Of a stretch of 7,705 nt of DNA, positions 1 to 6,774 are shown piece by piece; positions within the stretch are counted from its first letter, which is position 1, and each line of letters opens with the position of its first letter. Origin of the DNA: Clostridiales bacterium (GTDB lineage: Bacteria > Bacillota > Clostridia > Tissierellales > Sedimentibacteraceae). The notes beneath the pieces are model-generated. The model saw only the letters and a list, made by a program, of their open reading frames with translations. It searched no databases and was not told the DNA's origin. The translations under genes and the position numbers were made by a program. The DNA lies in assembly GCA_003457065.1 (NCBI GenBank), contig DMJQ01000194.1, positions 31,264 through 38,968 on the forward strand, in the 5' to 3' direction.

Positions 1-1461
1 TATTGTAGATTGCGCTTCCTGCCTGCCTTTATTTGCTTCAACAATAAATGATACCCCGTCAAACAGGTTGGTCATTCTTCCAAGGAACAAACTTCCTTTT
101 CCAACGATCATGGCATTTTTAATTTTTCCGTCCAAAATATCCTGCCTGCAGAATCCTATATAAGGAACTCCCGAAGGAATGTGTCCCTGTGTGGGAGCCC
201 AGCCTGTCATACCGTGTTTCACGGTGAATTCCGCCAGATCCTTCTTTTCAAGATCTCCACGTTTAACGGCAAGAGCACCGATCATCTTGTAGTTAGCCAG
301 CGGCACGTCACCTGCTCCAGCAGGTTTTGTAATATCAGGGTTTTGCATTTCCACTGAATATTTGTCAACATCGATTATTTTCATTCCCGCTTTGTCCAGG
401 GATGATACCAGTGATGTTATGACAGCCTGTGGCGAAGAACCCGTTCCCACAGTGTGCTTTCCTATTAAATCAAGATTTATTTCCGGATTTATTCCGTCAT
501 TTTCACTTATGAGTACTGCAAATCCTCCAAGAACGTCTTCCAATATGGGAAGGCCTTTTTTAACGTGGTCTTTTCCGTTCATGCCCAACTTTGCCGTACA
601 GCCTCCGGCAGATACCACAACATTTTTAAATACCCCCGCTTTTACCAGTGCTGCAGCTTCAATTAACGCATGTGTCGGTCCCGCACAGAACCCTCTTGTG
701 TCCGAACCTGTTGCATTTACAAATCCGGCAACCTCGGCACACGCTTTTGCAAAGTTTCCTCCGCCTCTCTGGTTCATGTCTCCGCATGCTTCTTCGCAGC
801 AGTCGATTACATAATCTATTTCTTCTTTATTGATGTTGTTTTTATAAGTGAGATTTAATAAGGCAAGAACATTTGATGCCTTTGAAACAATGTTTTCCAT
901 CATTACATGCGCATTCAGATTAACATCTATATCGTGTGCTCTTTTTACACAGCCTATTAAGAGTTCGTTGTTATATAACGGTTCTGCATGTTCTTCTTCA
1001 ACATATTTCTTTATGATTTCGGCATCTTCGCCTTCTTTTATTCTGCCAAGCAGCCCTTCATCAAATAAAGGATGTTTTTCAAGCTTCGCTTTGGTTTCAC
1101 TCAAAAACCCGTTTTCGAGTTTTACAAGGTCAAATACGTCGCACATCTGCATGAGGACGATGAACTCATCCTGAGGCATTATTTCTCCGTATTTTCCGAA
1201 TCTTTCTGCTCCGTCGAGCTTTACGTCGTTCCATGGCTGAGGGTGCTTGGCAAGTTCATCCGGAGTGATGTTTCCTATATACGTTTGATTCGGCAGATAA
1301 TTTACTACTTCATCGAAAGTTCTTAGATGATCTTTAATTTGTTTTAAATATTCTGAATTTGGATTAACTGTTCTTTCAGTAGTCTGTGTCGTGCCGTTAT
1401 GAATAACCATATCCGGCGCATAAGCCAGTATATAGCTGGCTCCTCTAATTACACTGTTCAT
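1..1461 (-). CDS. grdC: Glycine reductase complex protein C, beta subunit GrdC (3' end cut by window edge)
   Basis: GrdC works with GrdD as protein C, which takes the Se-carboxymethyl group from GrdA and releases acetyl phosphate. The frame is open for 487 codons from the ATG at 1461 to base 1, with no stop. The N-terminus has the family stretch APDMVIHNGTTQTTERTVNP (residues 15-34). Residues 225-240 carry ACGDMNQRGGGNFAKA, typical of GrdC. C259 sits in GFCAGP, reminiscent of the thiolase/FabH-like fold expected for this family; a catalytic role for it is only inferred. The start is set by AAAGGAGG just upstream (GGAGG at 1466-1470, 4 bases from ATG). Family members are about 510 residues by recall, so roughly the last 20-30 are missing. 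It follows grdA after 130 bases that contain hairpins. grdD is expected next, outside the window. Confidence 0.96.
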   Translation of the reverse strand, partial: MNSVIRGASYILAYAPDMVIHNGTTQTTERTVNPNSEYLKQIKDHLRTFDEVVNYLPNQTYIGNITPDELAKHPQPWNDVKLDGAERFGKYGEIMPQDEFIVLMQMCDVFDLVKLENGFLSETKAKLEKHPLFDEGLLGRIKEGEDAEIIKKYVEEEHAEPLYNNELLIGCVKRAHDIDVNLNAHVMMENIVSKASNVLALLNLTYKNNINKEEIDYVIDCCEEACGDMNQRGGGNFAKACAEVAGFVNATGSDTRGFCAGPTHALIEAAALVKAGVFKNVVVSAGGCTAKLGMNGKDHVKKGLPILEDVLGGFAVLISENDGINPEINLDLIGKHTVGTGSSPQAVITSLVSSLDKAGMKIIDVDKYSVEMQNPDITKPAGAGDVPLANYKMIGALAVKRGDLEKKDLAEFTVKHGMTGWAPTQGHIPSGVPYIGFCRQDILDGKIKNAMIVGKGSLFLGRMTNLFDGVSFIVEANKGRQEAQSTI

Positions 1462-1478
1462 ATAGCCTCCTTTATTTA

Positions 1479-1510
1479 AAATTTGCTTCGCAGTGATGCG
1501 AAGCAAATTT
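1479..1510 (-). repeat. Perfect 13-bp inverted repeat just upstream of the grdC ribosome-binding site
   Basis: The arms AAATTTGCTTCGC (1479-1491) and GCGAAGCAAATTT (1498-1510) are exactly complementary across 6 bases. An extra A-T pair leaves a 4-base loop. In the minus-strand transcript the hairpin ends about 8 bases before the grdC Shine-Dalgarno. Only a short U run (TTTT) follows, so it is a weak terminator candidate at best. An RNA stabiliser, a processing site or a brake lowering grdC relative to grdA are alternatives. The structure is seen directly; any role is inferred. Confidence 0.8.
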
Positions 1511-1525
1511 GATAATTGTTTTTAT

Positions 1526-1574
1526 TCTGAGGCAAAGCAACTAATCTCAAAAGGTGAACCTTGCTTCGTTCAGA
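1526..1574. repeat. Imperfect inverted repeat, relic of a dispersed intergenic element
   Basis: The left arm (1526-1540, TCTGAGGCAAAGCAA) and right arm (1561-1574, TTGCTTCGTTCAGA) pair as TCTGA/TCAGA and AAGCAA/TTGCTT around a small internal mismatch and a 20-base loop. Read on the minus strand, the pieces CTCTGAACGAAGCAAGG and GAGATT resemble the TCTGAGCGAAGCGAAGAATCTC-type intergenic repeats common in bacteria. That likeness is from memory. The octamer TTGCTTCG is shared with the adjacent palindrome at 1483-1490. It lies in the grdA-grdC spacer. Confidence 0.55.
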
Positions 1575-1591
1575 GTAACGCATATTAAATA

Positions 1592-2065
1592 TTAAAGATA
1601 TTTACAATAATCTTCTCTTATCGGAGTCATTTCATTGACAATATCATCAACATCCAGCACCATTTCCATCATGCTTATTTGTTCGTCGTAAACTGATTCG
1701 TCAACCAATTCTTTTATTTCCGGTTCACAAATGTGAAATACTGTGAGTCCTAACTGAACTCCTGTCAATGGACCTGCAAAAGTCGGGTCACCGTTTGTTA
1801 CGGTTTCTGCAGCAAGACCTGCCGCTTCACCTTCGGCTGCTCCAAGTATAACCACTACATTTTCTGCGCCATACTTTTCAGCAAATTCTTTAACCCTTTT
1901 TTGATTTTCCAAATCCATTGCGCCTGCGCTCGTTCAGACGAAGCATTCGGTAGACGAGAATACAACTTCAGCTCCGGCGGTTTTAACACATTCTTCAATT
2001 GCCGGTCCTGGTATTCCGTCCCTGTCGCCTATTATAATAACTTTTTTTCCTTTTAATAAGCTCAT
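1592..2065 (-). CDS. grdA: Glycine reductase selenoprotein A (GrdA), selenocysteine at residue 44
   Basis: GrdA is the small selenoprotein that receives the carboxymethyl group from protein B on its selenocysteine, delivers it to protein C, and is then re-reduced by thioredoxin. From ATG 2065 the frame gives 157 residues when the UGA at 1934-1936 is read as Sec44, and it ends at TAA. The Sec lies in C-F-V-U (C41-U44), the CxxU redox motif of the family, followed by [14 protein letters not shown]. Before it is the typical start [31 protein letters not shown] precedes the ATG, a good ribosome-binding site. The ATG at 1918 that an ORF caller would choose is internal, has no such site, and would drop the active centre. 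trxA ends 49 bases upstream. Length and Sec position match known GrdA proteins. Expression needs the SelA/B/C/D machinery, not present here. Confidence 0.97.
1903..1936 (-). promoter_or_regulatory. grdA UGA(Sec) codon and weak SECIS-like hairpin
   Basis: The UGA is at 1934-1936. Eighteen bases downstream, GATTT-GGA-AAATC (1915-1903 on the minus strand) can form a 5-bp stem with a GGA loop. GCG-CAGG-CGC, closer to the UGA, is an even weaker alternative. Bacterial SECIS elements lie within the reading frame just after UGA and are read by SelB. The recoding is certain from the protein family; which hairpin serves is not. Confidence 0.45.
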
Positions 2066-2114
2066 TTATATCCTCCTTTTCGTTTTTTAATTTAGTTTTC
2101 ATACTGAATTTAAT

Positions 2115-2432
2115 TTAAATATATTTTTTAATCATTGTTTCTATATTTTCCGGAGTAGCATCATCTTTAATTAATTCTTCTACTTTTTCTCCGTCTTTAT
2201 ATACGGCAATAACCGGAAGTCCCAGCACTTTCTGGCCTATGGCAACTCTTCTTGCCTTGGTTGTGTTTAATTTTGTAAATTTTAATTTATCTCCGTATTT
2301 TTCGGACAATGCTTCCACTTGAGGCATCAGCGCTTCGCACGGAGCACAACCGTCACCGAAAAAATCAACCAGGATATACCCTTCGCCCTTCAATACTTCG
2401 GGTTCAAATGTGGTTTTATCAAGTATTAACAT
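2115..2432 (-). CDS. trxA: Thioredoxin with variant active site GCAPC
   Basis: This is the electron carrier that re-reduces GrdA after each cycle. The 105 residues match a whole thioredoxin: strand [10 protein letters not shown], redox centre C29-A-P-C32, cis-Pro73 in GLPVIAVY, and a C-terminal helix. The Trp that normally precedes the CxxC is Gly28, and the usual Gly of CGPC is Ala30. From memory, thioredoxins linked to glycine reductase in clostridia carry similar G-C-x-P-C variants, which suggests a dedicated carrier. The ATG has an AGGAGG site that overlaps the trxB stop (TAGGAGG, 10-base gap), so the two are probably translationally coupled. grdA follows 49 bases later. Confidence 0.96.
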   Translation of the reverse strand: MLILDKTTFEPEVLKGEGYILVDFFGDGCAPCEALMPQVEALSEKYGDKLKFTKLNTTKARRVAIGQKVLGLPVIAVYKDGEKVEELIKDDATPENIETMIKKYI

Positions 2433-2442
2433 TAAATACCTC

Positions 2443-3378
2443 CTATAATGTTTCTATATATTTTTCTGCCTGCACGGCTGCAACGGCACCGTCAGATGCT
2501 GCAGTTACAACCTGTCTCAGGCTTTTAACCCTTATATCACCGGCTGCAAAAACACCTTCAATATTGGTTTTCATATTTTCATCAGTTACAATATACCCTT
2601 TTTCAATATTTAAAATACCCTCAAATAATTTGGTTTTTGGCTCATAACCGATAAATACGAATATACCGAATGTACCGTCATCTTCATCTGCCGTCATCTC
2701 AGTTAATTCACCCGTTTTAACATTCTCCAGAACCATCGAATTAACTATGCCGTCCCCTTTGATTTCCTTAACAACCGAATCCCATATGAAGTTCATCTTT
2801 GGATTCGCAAATGCTTTTTCCTGAATGGATTTAGCAGCTCTTAATTCATTTCTTCTGTGAATTACAGAAACTTTTCTTGCAAACTTAGTCAGATACAAAG
2901 CTTCTTCAACAGCAGTATCACCGCCGCCTACTACGAAAACTTCAAAATCTTCAAAGAATGCACCGTCGCAGGTTGCACAATAAGAAACACCCTTGCCCGT
3001 AAAAGTTTTCTCTCCGGGACAGCCTATTGGTTTTGATGAAGCACCGCCTGCAATTATAACTGTCTTGCCGGAATATTCACCCTTCTTTCCCACAAGAACT
3101 TTTTCTTTGCCTTCAAGTTTAACTTCCACTATTTCATCGTAAACTTTTTCGACTCCGAAATTCTTTGCCTGTTCTGACATTCTGTCTATTAGCGTAGGAC
3201 CGGATTCGCCTTCAAGGCATCCGGGATAGTTTTCAACTTCTGATGTGAGGACTATTTGTCCCCCGTCTTTTTCTTTTTCGATTATTAATGTGCTTAATCT
3301 TGCTCTTCCTGCATATATGCCCGCTGACAAGCCCGCAGGTCCGGCACCGATTATTAATACATCATATAATTTGCTCAT
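2443..3378 (-). CDS. trxB: Thioredoxin reductase, FAD-dependent
   Basis: The enzyme passes electrons from NADPH (or NADH) through FAD and a disulfide to TrxA, supplying reductant for glycine reduction. The 311-residue protein has the FAD motif GAGPAG (11-16), the redox pair C134-A-T-C137 followed by DG, the dinucleotide motif GGGDTA (151-156), HRRNELRA (174-181) and the late FAD motif GVFAAGDI. HRRxxxRA is usually a mark of NADPH preference. The start is the ATG at 3378, with AGAGGTG just upstream and the usual N-terminus [11 protein letters not shown]. An ATG nine codons earlier includes the ribosome-binding site and is rejected. The gene ends in TAG, overlapping the trxA site. An extended -10 promoter lies about 30 bases upstream, so trxB-trxA-grdA-grdC may also be transcribed separately from grdXEB. 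Confidence 0.97.
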   Translation of the reverse strand: MSKLYDVLIIGAGPAGLSAGIYAGRARLSTLIIEKEKDGGQIVLTSEVENYPGCLEGESGPTLIDRMSEQAKNFGVEKVYDEIVEVKLEGKEKVLVGKKGEYSGKTVIIAGGASSKPIGCPGEKTFTGKGVSYCATCDGAFFEDFEVFVVGGGDTAVEEALYLTKFARKVSVIHRRNELRAAKSIQEKAFANPKMNFIWDSVVKEIKGDGIVNSMVLENVKTGELTEMTADEDDGTFGIFVFIGYEPKTKLFEGILNIEKGYIVTDENMKTNIEGVFAAGDIRVKSLRQVVTAASDGAVAAVQAEKYIETL

Positions 3379-3413
3379 GTCACACCTCTTTTTTGTTTTT
3401 GTCACTCATATAT

Positions 3414-3439
3414 ATTATACCATATATAGCTGTATCCAA
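3414..3439 (-). promoter_or_regulatory. Extended -10 promoter upstream of trxB
   Basis: On the minus strand TG-G-TATAAT (3422-3414) is a perfect extended -10 element. The nearest -35-like hexamer, TTGGAT (3439-3434), has only a 14-base spacer, so the site would rely on the extended -10. Transcription would begin near 3407, about 29 bases before the trxB ATG. It could raise expression of the redox genes, grdA and grdC independently of the riboswitch. Confidence 0.6.
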
Positions 3440-3454
3440 TCATCTTTGTGCGGA

Positions 3455-3600
3455 CAATTACAAATTGCACCATGCGTCGTTCGTCACCGCCATATGGCTT
3501 CCGATTCAGATGATCTCAGCAATGACAAATTGTGTCGTCCTTTAGGGCAGGTGAAGAATCTCATGCCGCAGCGTGAGATCCTTCGCTGACACTCAGGATA
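3455..3600. repeat. Degenerate dispersed-repeat region between grdB and trxB, with hairpin
   Basis: The spacer contains a long imperfect inverted repeat: 3553-3566 (GAAGAATCTCATGC) pairs with 3571-3584 (GCGTGAGATCCTTC) around CGCA, with one A-C mismatch and one G-T wobble. A second motif occurs twice as direct copies, CAATTACAAATTG (3455-3467) and CAATGACAAATTG (3520-3532), 12 of 13 identical. On the minus strand, CCTGAG...GCGAAGGATCTCACGC and GAGATTCTTC resemble the TCTGAGCGAAGCGAAGAATCTC-type repeats scattered in many bacterial genomes (recall). No run of U follows the hairpin in the transcript, so it is not a standard terminator. Short ORFs on the plus strand here have no ribosome-binding site or family resemblance. 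Confidence 0.65.
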
Positions 3601-3626
3601 AGCGACTATACAAATAAATATCGAGC

Positions 3627-4931
3627 TTACTTCTCAAATACGGTCTGCTCCGAAACCTCAGTCTGCAAAGCTTTCAATGCTCTTCCAACCAGTTTTCTTC
3701 TTATGTCTCTTTCCTCTTCAAGCGTTAATGCCGGATTTCCGAGAGGATGCGGTATTGCTATTGTAGGAACTATCCTGTTGGCACCTACAGTTAAAGAGAT
3801 AGGAACTACAGTACACATGTGTACCACAGGTATTCCAGCTCTTTCAATTTCTTTTACCATCGTTGCGCCGCAACGTGTACAGGTGCCTCACGTAGATGTT
3901 AGTATAACTGCATCCACTCCGTCAGATTTGAGCTCTTTGGCAAATTCTGTCGCAAAAGCTACTGCATTTTTAACAGCAGTACCGTTACCTACCGTTGCAT
4001 AATAATATCTGTGGAGCTTTCCTATTTTTCCTTCTTTTTCAAATTCTCTCATTATATCAACAGGCAATACTCTGTCCGGGTCAAGGTTTGCATAAACAGG
4101 GTCATATCCGCCGTGCGCAGTCTGGAATGTTTCTTCGGTTAAATCCATAACGCCGTCAATATCATACTTCCCGTATTTTGATGCACTTGATGATTCAATG
4201 TGATCGGGATTTCCTTTTGGAACAATACCTCCTGATGTTACCAAGGCTACTGTGGCTTTTGTAATATCTTTAACCGCAGGGTTTGGTTCCACTCTGTCAA
4301 AATCAGGCATTGGAAACTCTGTCACGAATTCTTTGCCGCTTAATTTTTTAAGAAGCATTTTAACGGCTCTTTTTGAACCTCTTTCTTTTTCAAAGAAGTT
4401 AGCTCTTATGCCGTTTGGAATGTATCCTTCTTCCGCTGATGAGCCTATTTTTTCTTTATTTGCCAATTTAAGCGCCAGAGGAGCCATTTTCTTAACCGCG
4501 TCTCTCATGCCGGCAGCCGAATTCTTTGTGGAAACAATGTACAAACTGTTCTTGAACATATCCGCACCGGGATTTTCTATATACATTCCGGTCAATACAG
4601 GGATTCCCAGTTCATCTTTTACCGCCTGTGCAATTGTTCCGCACGCAACTCCGTATCTTCCCGCATTAAAAGCCGGTCCTGCTATAAATAGATCTGGGTT
4701 ATATTTTTTAACCATTTCTATTATATTTTTCTTTGCTTCTTCAAGATTCTCGTTAAAATATGAATCTCCGCACACTACAGTGGCAACAATTTCAGCTTCG
4801 TCTCCGAATGCCTGCTTGAAAGCCAGTCCGGGACCTACAATGCCTTCTCTCACTTCTGCAGGAACGTGAGCCATTTCTTCTCCGCCTATATTTGCAAAGA
4901 ACTGATTGATGTAATGAACAACTTTTAGCAT
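3627..4931 (-). CDS. grdB: Glycine reductase selenoprotein B, selenocysteine subunit GrdB (Sec348)
   Basis: GrdB is the 47-kDa-type selenoprotein of the substrate-specific protein B. With the pyruvoyl subunit made from GrdE it activates glycine and transfers the carboxymethyl group. The frame runs from ATG 4931 to TAA 3627: 434 residues with the UGA at 3888-3890 read as Sec348. The centre is VILTST-U-G-T-C-T-R-C-G, with U348 and C351 as a UxxC redox pair and C354 nearby. The C-terminal part (TVVPISLTVGANRIVPTIA, then HPLGNPAL) continues in frame. The N-terminus MLKVVHYINQFFANIGGEEM is typical. AAAGGAGGAGAGATA precedes the chosen ATG; an ATG nine codons earlier swallows this site. grdE ends 17 bases upstream. 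GrdF (sarcosine) and GrdH (betaine) are paralogues; the glycine riboswitch and adjacent grdE favour glycine. Confidence 0.97.
3861..3890 (-). promoter_or_regulatory. grdB UGA(Sec) codon with SECIS-like hairpin
   Basis: Twelve bases after the UGA (3888-3890) the transcript has CGTTGC-GGC-GCAACG (3875-3861), a perfect 6-bp stem with a 3-base GGC loop. Position and size match what SelB needs in the bacterial SECIS, a short hairpin about 11 bases after UGA with G residues in the loop (known for E. coli fdhF). It lies wholly within the coding frame. Confidence 0.7.
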
Positions 4932-4947
4932 TATCTCTCCTCCTTTC

Positions 4948-6228
4948 TTACCTCGCACTCAATCTGTTGAAGCCCATTTCGTTGGTAGCTCCTGTAATAA
5001 CCTGAAGCTCTGCCGTAATGCTTCCGTCAGCATGCAGACTTCCGTCAAAACCTCCGGCAATAATATCCGCAACATCTGCATAACCTATGACTTTATCCAT
5101 AGGAGGAAGTTCAATTACCTCATTTGCATTTCCGCCTGTTACAACAGCATTTGCTTTTGCGTCGGCATCGGCAAGTGATTGTGATGAACCGTCTCTTCCG
5201 GCATATTCATCGGTTATTATTACAGTCTTAATATTCTTGGATTCTATTTTCTTGCAGTTCATTATTAAGTCGGTATCAGGATTGCCGAAACCTTCCTGAG
5301 AAATAATAACGCCGTCAACTCCCAAAAATTCTGCCAGCTTGGCACTCCAGTCAGATGATCTTTCTTTGTCCGCAAGATATACATTTTCATTCGTGATTAT
5401 TACTCCCACAAAACTCAATGTCTTTCCGTGTTCTTCAAACAAGTCATGAATTACAGGATTGTTTAAATGATGGTATGTTGTGTTTTTGTCACATGCGGAT
5501 ACGCAGTTGCCGCTTACTATTGCGCCATCCATTATTTCTGTCGGGTAGATCATTGTAGTCAGCGACTGTTTTGCATCAACGCCATATACATAAGTGTCAT
5601 GCATCAATCCCTGGCTTTGAAGCATCAATACATAAGCAACTCTCGGCAGTTCCGGATAAAGCTTAAGTCCTTCTGTCAATGAAGGAGTTTCATATGTATG
5701 CACTTCATCTGGTGTCAGAGTTCTTGCAAGTTCCCCAAGATATACAGCAACTTTATATCCTGCAAATCTCAGTGCTTTTTCATGTTCATGCTGTTTCAGT
5801 CCGTCAACCGGTTCGCATACAAGAACAAGATTGTTCAGTTTTGAAAACGGAGTATATTCTGCTCCCGGACCTTCCATATCGATTATGCCTTCCTGGAATC
5901 CGACTATCTTTCCGGTCGTAACAACCGCAGCACCTTTTAAAACGTTTGTTTTACCCGAGCCAACGGTTTCTACCTTGTGTATCATTCCAGGAAAAACTCC
6001 TCCTGGCCCTTCAACTTTGACTCTTGGCTCAATAACGTCTTTAACAGGCATTATGCGGATGCTTTCTCCGGGTCTTGCCAGTTCAACATCAGCCGATTTG
6101 AAATTTTGATCTTCAAGAATTAATGCTTTTACTTCTTCTTTGTTGACATACAGTGTTCCGTTGTCAACTTTGGAATGTTCAGCAAACTGAATATCCTTAA
6201 TGAAAATGTAGCCTAATTCTAACTTCAA
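4948..6228 (-). CDS. grdE: Glycine reductase protein B proprotein GrdE (TTG start, self-cleaving at Asn241-Cys242)
   Basis: GrdE is a proprotein that is cut in two. By family knowledge the new N-terminal Cys becomes a pyruvoyl group that binds the glycine amine as a Schiff base. The 426 residues contain SGNCVSACDKN, with Asn241-Cys242 as the cleavage site (Cys codon TGC at 5503-5505). The numbering agrees with the site I recall for the Eubacterium acidaminophilum protein. The start is TTG at 6226-6228, giving (M)KLELGYIFIKDIQF as in the family. It is preceded by GGAGGTG at a normal distance. The in-frame ATG five codons upstream (6243) overlaps that Shine-Dalgarno, so it is unlikely. The C-terminus ends GFNRLSAR and TAA. 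grdX ends 22 bases upstream and grdB begins 17 bases downstream. GrdG and GrdI are paralogues for other substrates. Confidence 0.96.
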   Translation of the reverse strand: MKLELGYIFIKDIQFAEHSKVDNGTLYVNKEEVKALILEDQNFKSADVELARPGESIRIMPVKDVIEPRVKVEGPGGVFPGMIHKVETVGSGKTNVLKGAAVVTTGKIVGFQEGIIDMEGPGAEYTPFSKLNNLVLVCEPVDGLKQHEHEKALRFAGYKVAVYLGELARTLTPDEVHTYETPSLTEGLKLYPELPRVAYVLMLQSQGLMHDTYVYGVDAKQSLTTMIYPTEIMDGAIVSGNCVSACDKNTTYHHLNNPVIHDLFEEHGKTLSFVGVIITNENVYLADKERSSDWSAKLAEFLGVDGVIISQEGFGNPDTDLIMNCKKIESKNIKTVIITDEYAGRDGSSQSLADADAKANAVVTGGNANEVIELPPMDKVIGYADVADIIAGGFDGSLHADGSITAELQVITGATNEMGFNRLSAR

Positions 6229-6250
6229 AACATTCACCTCCATAATTTAA

Positions 6251-6616
6251 TTAATGGTTTATATTTAACGCGCTTTCCAGCACGGTTAAATCGATTAATT
6301 TAAAGTCTTCCCTGATTTTATCAGTTAAATTAATTAATTTGTTCTTGTTGAACTTGTCATATGCCATTATGGAATTTTCAATAATGTATACAGAATCATA
6401 ATTCAGTTTACCCTTATTGTCTGAAATAATTACTGATTTATACGGTGTTTCATTTGGTTTCAAACTGCTCGACAAAGGATGTGTCAGAAGTTCGTGACCT
6501 TCCTGAATCTTGTCCCTTGTTTTAACAAGGACATCCCTGAAGCTGCCTTCGATATACAGTACCTTGTATGTATTTTTATATTTGTCGTAAACCCATTCAT
6601 TATTTGTTATTATCAT
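6251..6616 (-). CDS. grdX: GrdX family protein, function unknown
   Basis: GrdX is a small soluble protein encoded with glycine, sarcosine or betaine reductase genes; its function is not established. The 121 residues show the features I associate with the family: MIITNNEWVYDKYK at the start, IEGSFRDVLVKTRDKIQEGH (residues 22-41), THPLSSSLKPNETPYKSVII (44-63), and an ENSI helix later. There is no signal peptide, membrane segment or cysteine. The start at 6616 is chosen because AGGTGGG lies just before it; the ATG at 6658 would add 14 residues, has no site, and would translate through the Shine-Dalgarno. It is the first gene after the glycine riboswitch and grdE begins 22 bases after its stop. 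It may aid assembly or maturation of the complex, but nothing in the sequence shows that. Confidence 0.9.
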   Translation of the reverse strand: MIITNNEWVYDKYKNTYKVLYIEGSFRDVLVKTRDKIQEGHELLTHPLSSSLKPNETPYKSVIISDNKGKLNYDSVYIIENSIMAYDKFNKNKLINLTDKIREDFKLIDLTVLESALNINH

Positions 6617-6732
6617 TTTCCCACCTAAGTATAAAAATGTAGTGAATTCAAAAATCAATCGTTTTCATGATGCGCATTATTAATAGCACTTTATCCTTCG
6701 GCTGAAGGCTTGCCTATGCAGCTGTAATATAA

Positions 6733-6774
6733 AAGGCAGGAAGCATAAATAAAAAATATTCTGCCTACTGCCCT
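6733..6774 (-). terminator. Riboswitch expression platform: terminator-like hairpin with alternative pairing
   Basis: In the transcript CTGCCTT (6739-6733), followed by TTATATT, can pair with AGGCAG (6766-6761) or with AGGGCAG (6774-6768). The second overlaps the closing strand CAGGG (6775-6771) of aptamer 2. The two pairings are mutually exclusive, and the second competes with the glycine-bound form. The stem is short with a loop of about 21 bases, so termination may be weak. Whether glycine turns the operon on is inferred from the pathway, not proved by this structure. Confidence 0.55.

Noticed and set aside
362..1326. Several plus-strand ORFs of 61-150 codons
   Set aside because: They lie opposite grdC, whose frame is open for all 487 codons and matches the family. 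None has a ribosome-binding site or recognisable domains.
3245..3589. Plus-strand ORFs across the trxB start and the grdB-trxB spacer
   Set aside because: They are partly antisense to trxB and partly in repeat-derived DNA, with no Shine-Dalgarno.
3888..3890. UGA as a nonsense mutation making grdB a pseudogene
   Set aside because: It is at the known Sec position, the frame continues with conserved sequence, and a SECIS-like hairpin follows.
4252..4869. Plus-strand ORF of 205 codons
   Set aside because: It is antisense to the middle of grdB, with low-complexity, shadow-like composition and no recognisable motif.
6617..6658. Upstream ATG at 6658 as the grdX start
   Set aside because: The extension translates the ribosome-binding site at 6620-6626 and does not match the family N-terminus.
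6617..6660. A promoter just before grdX (TTGATT with TATACT)
   Set aside because: The spacer is 19 bases, the hexamers are weak, and the -10 would fall on the ribosome-binding site.
6695..6708. Small hairpin CCTTC-GGCT-GAAGG in the grdX leader
   Set aside because: It has only 5 bp and no U tract; too slight to call a terminator or regulatory element.
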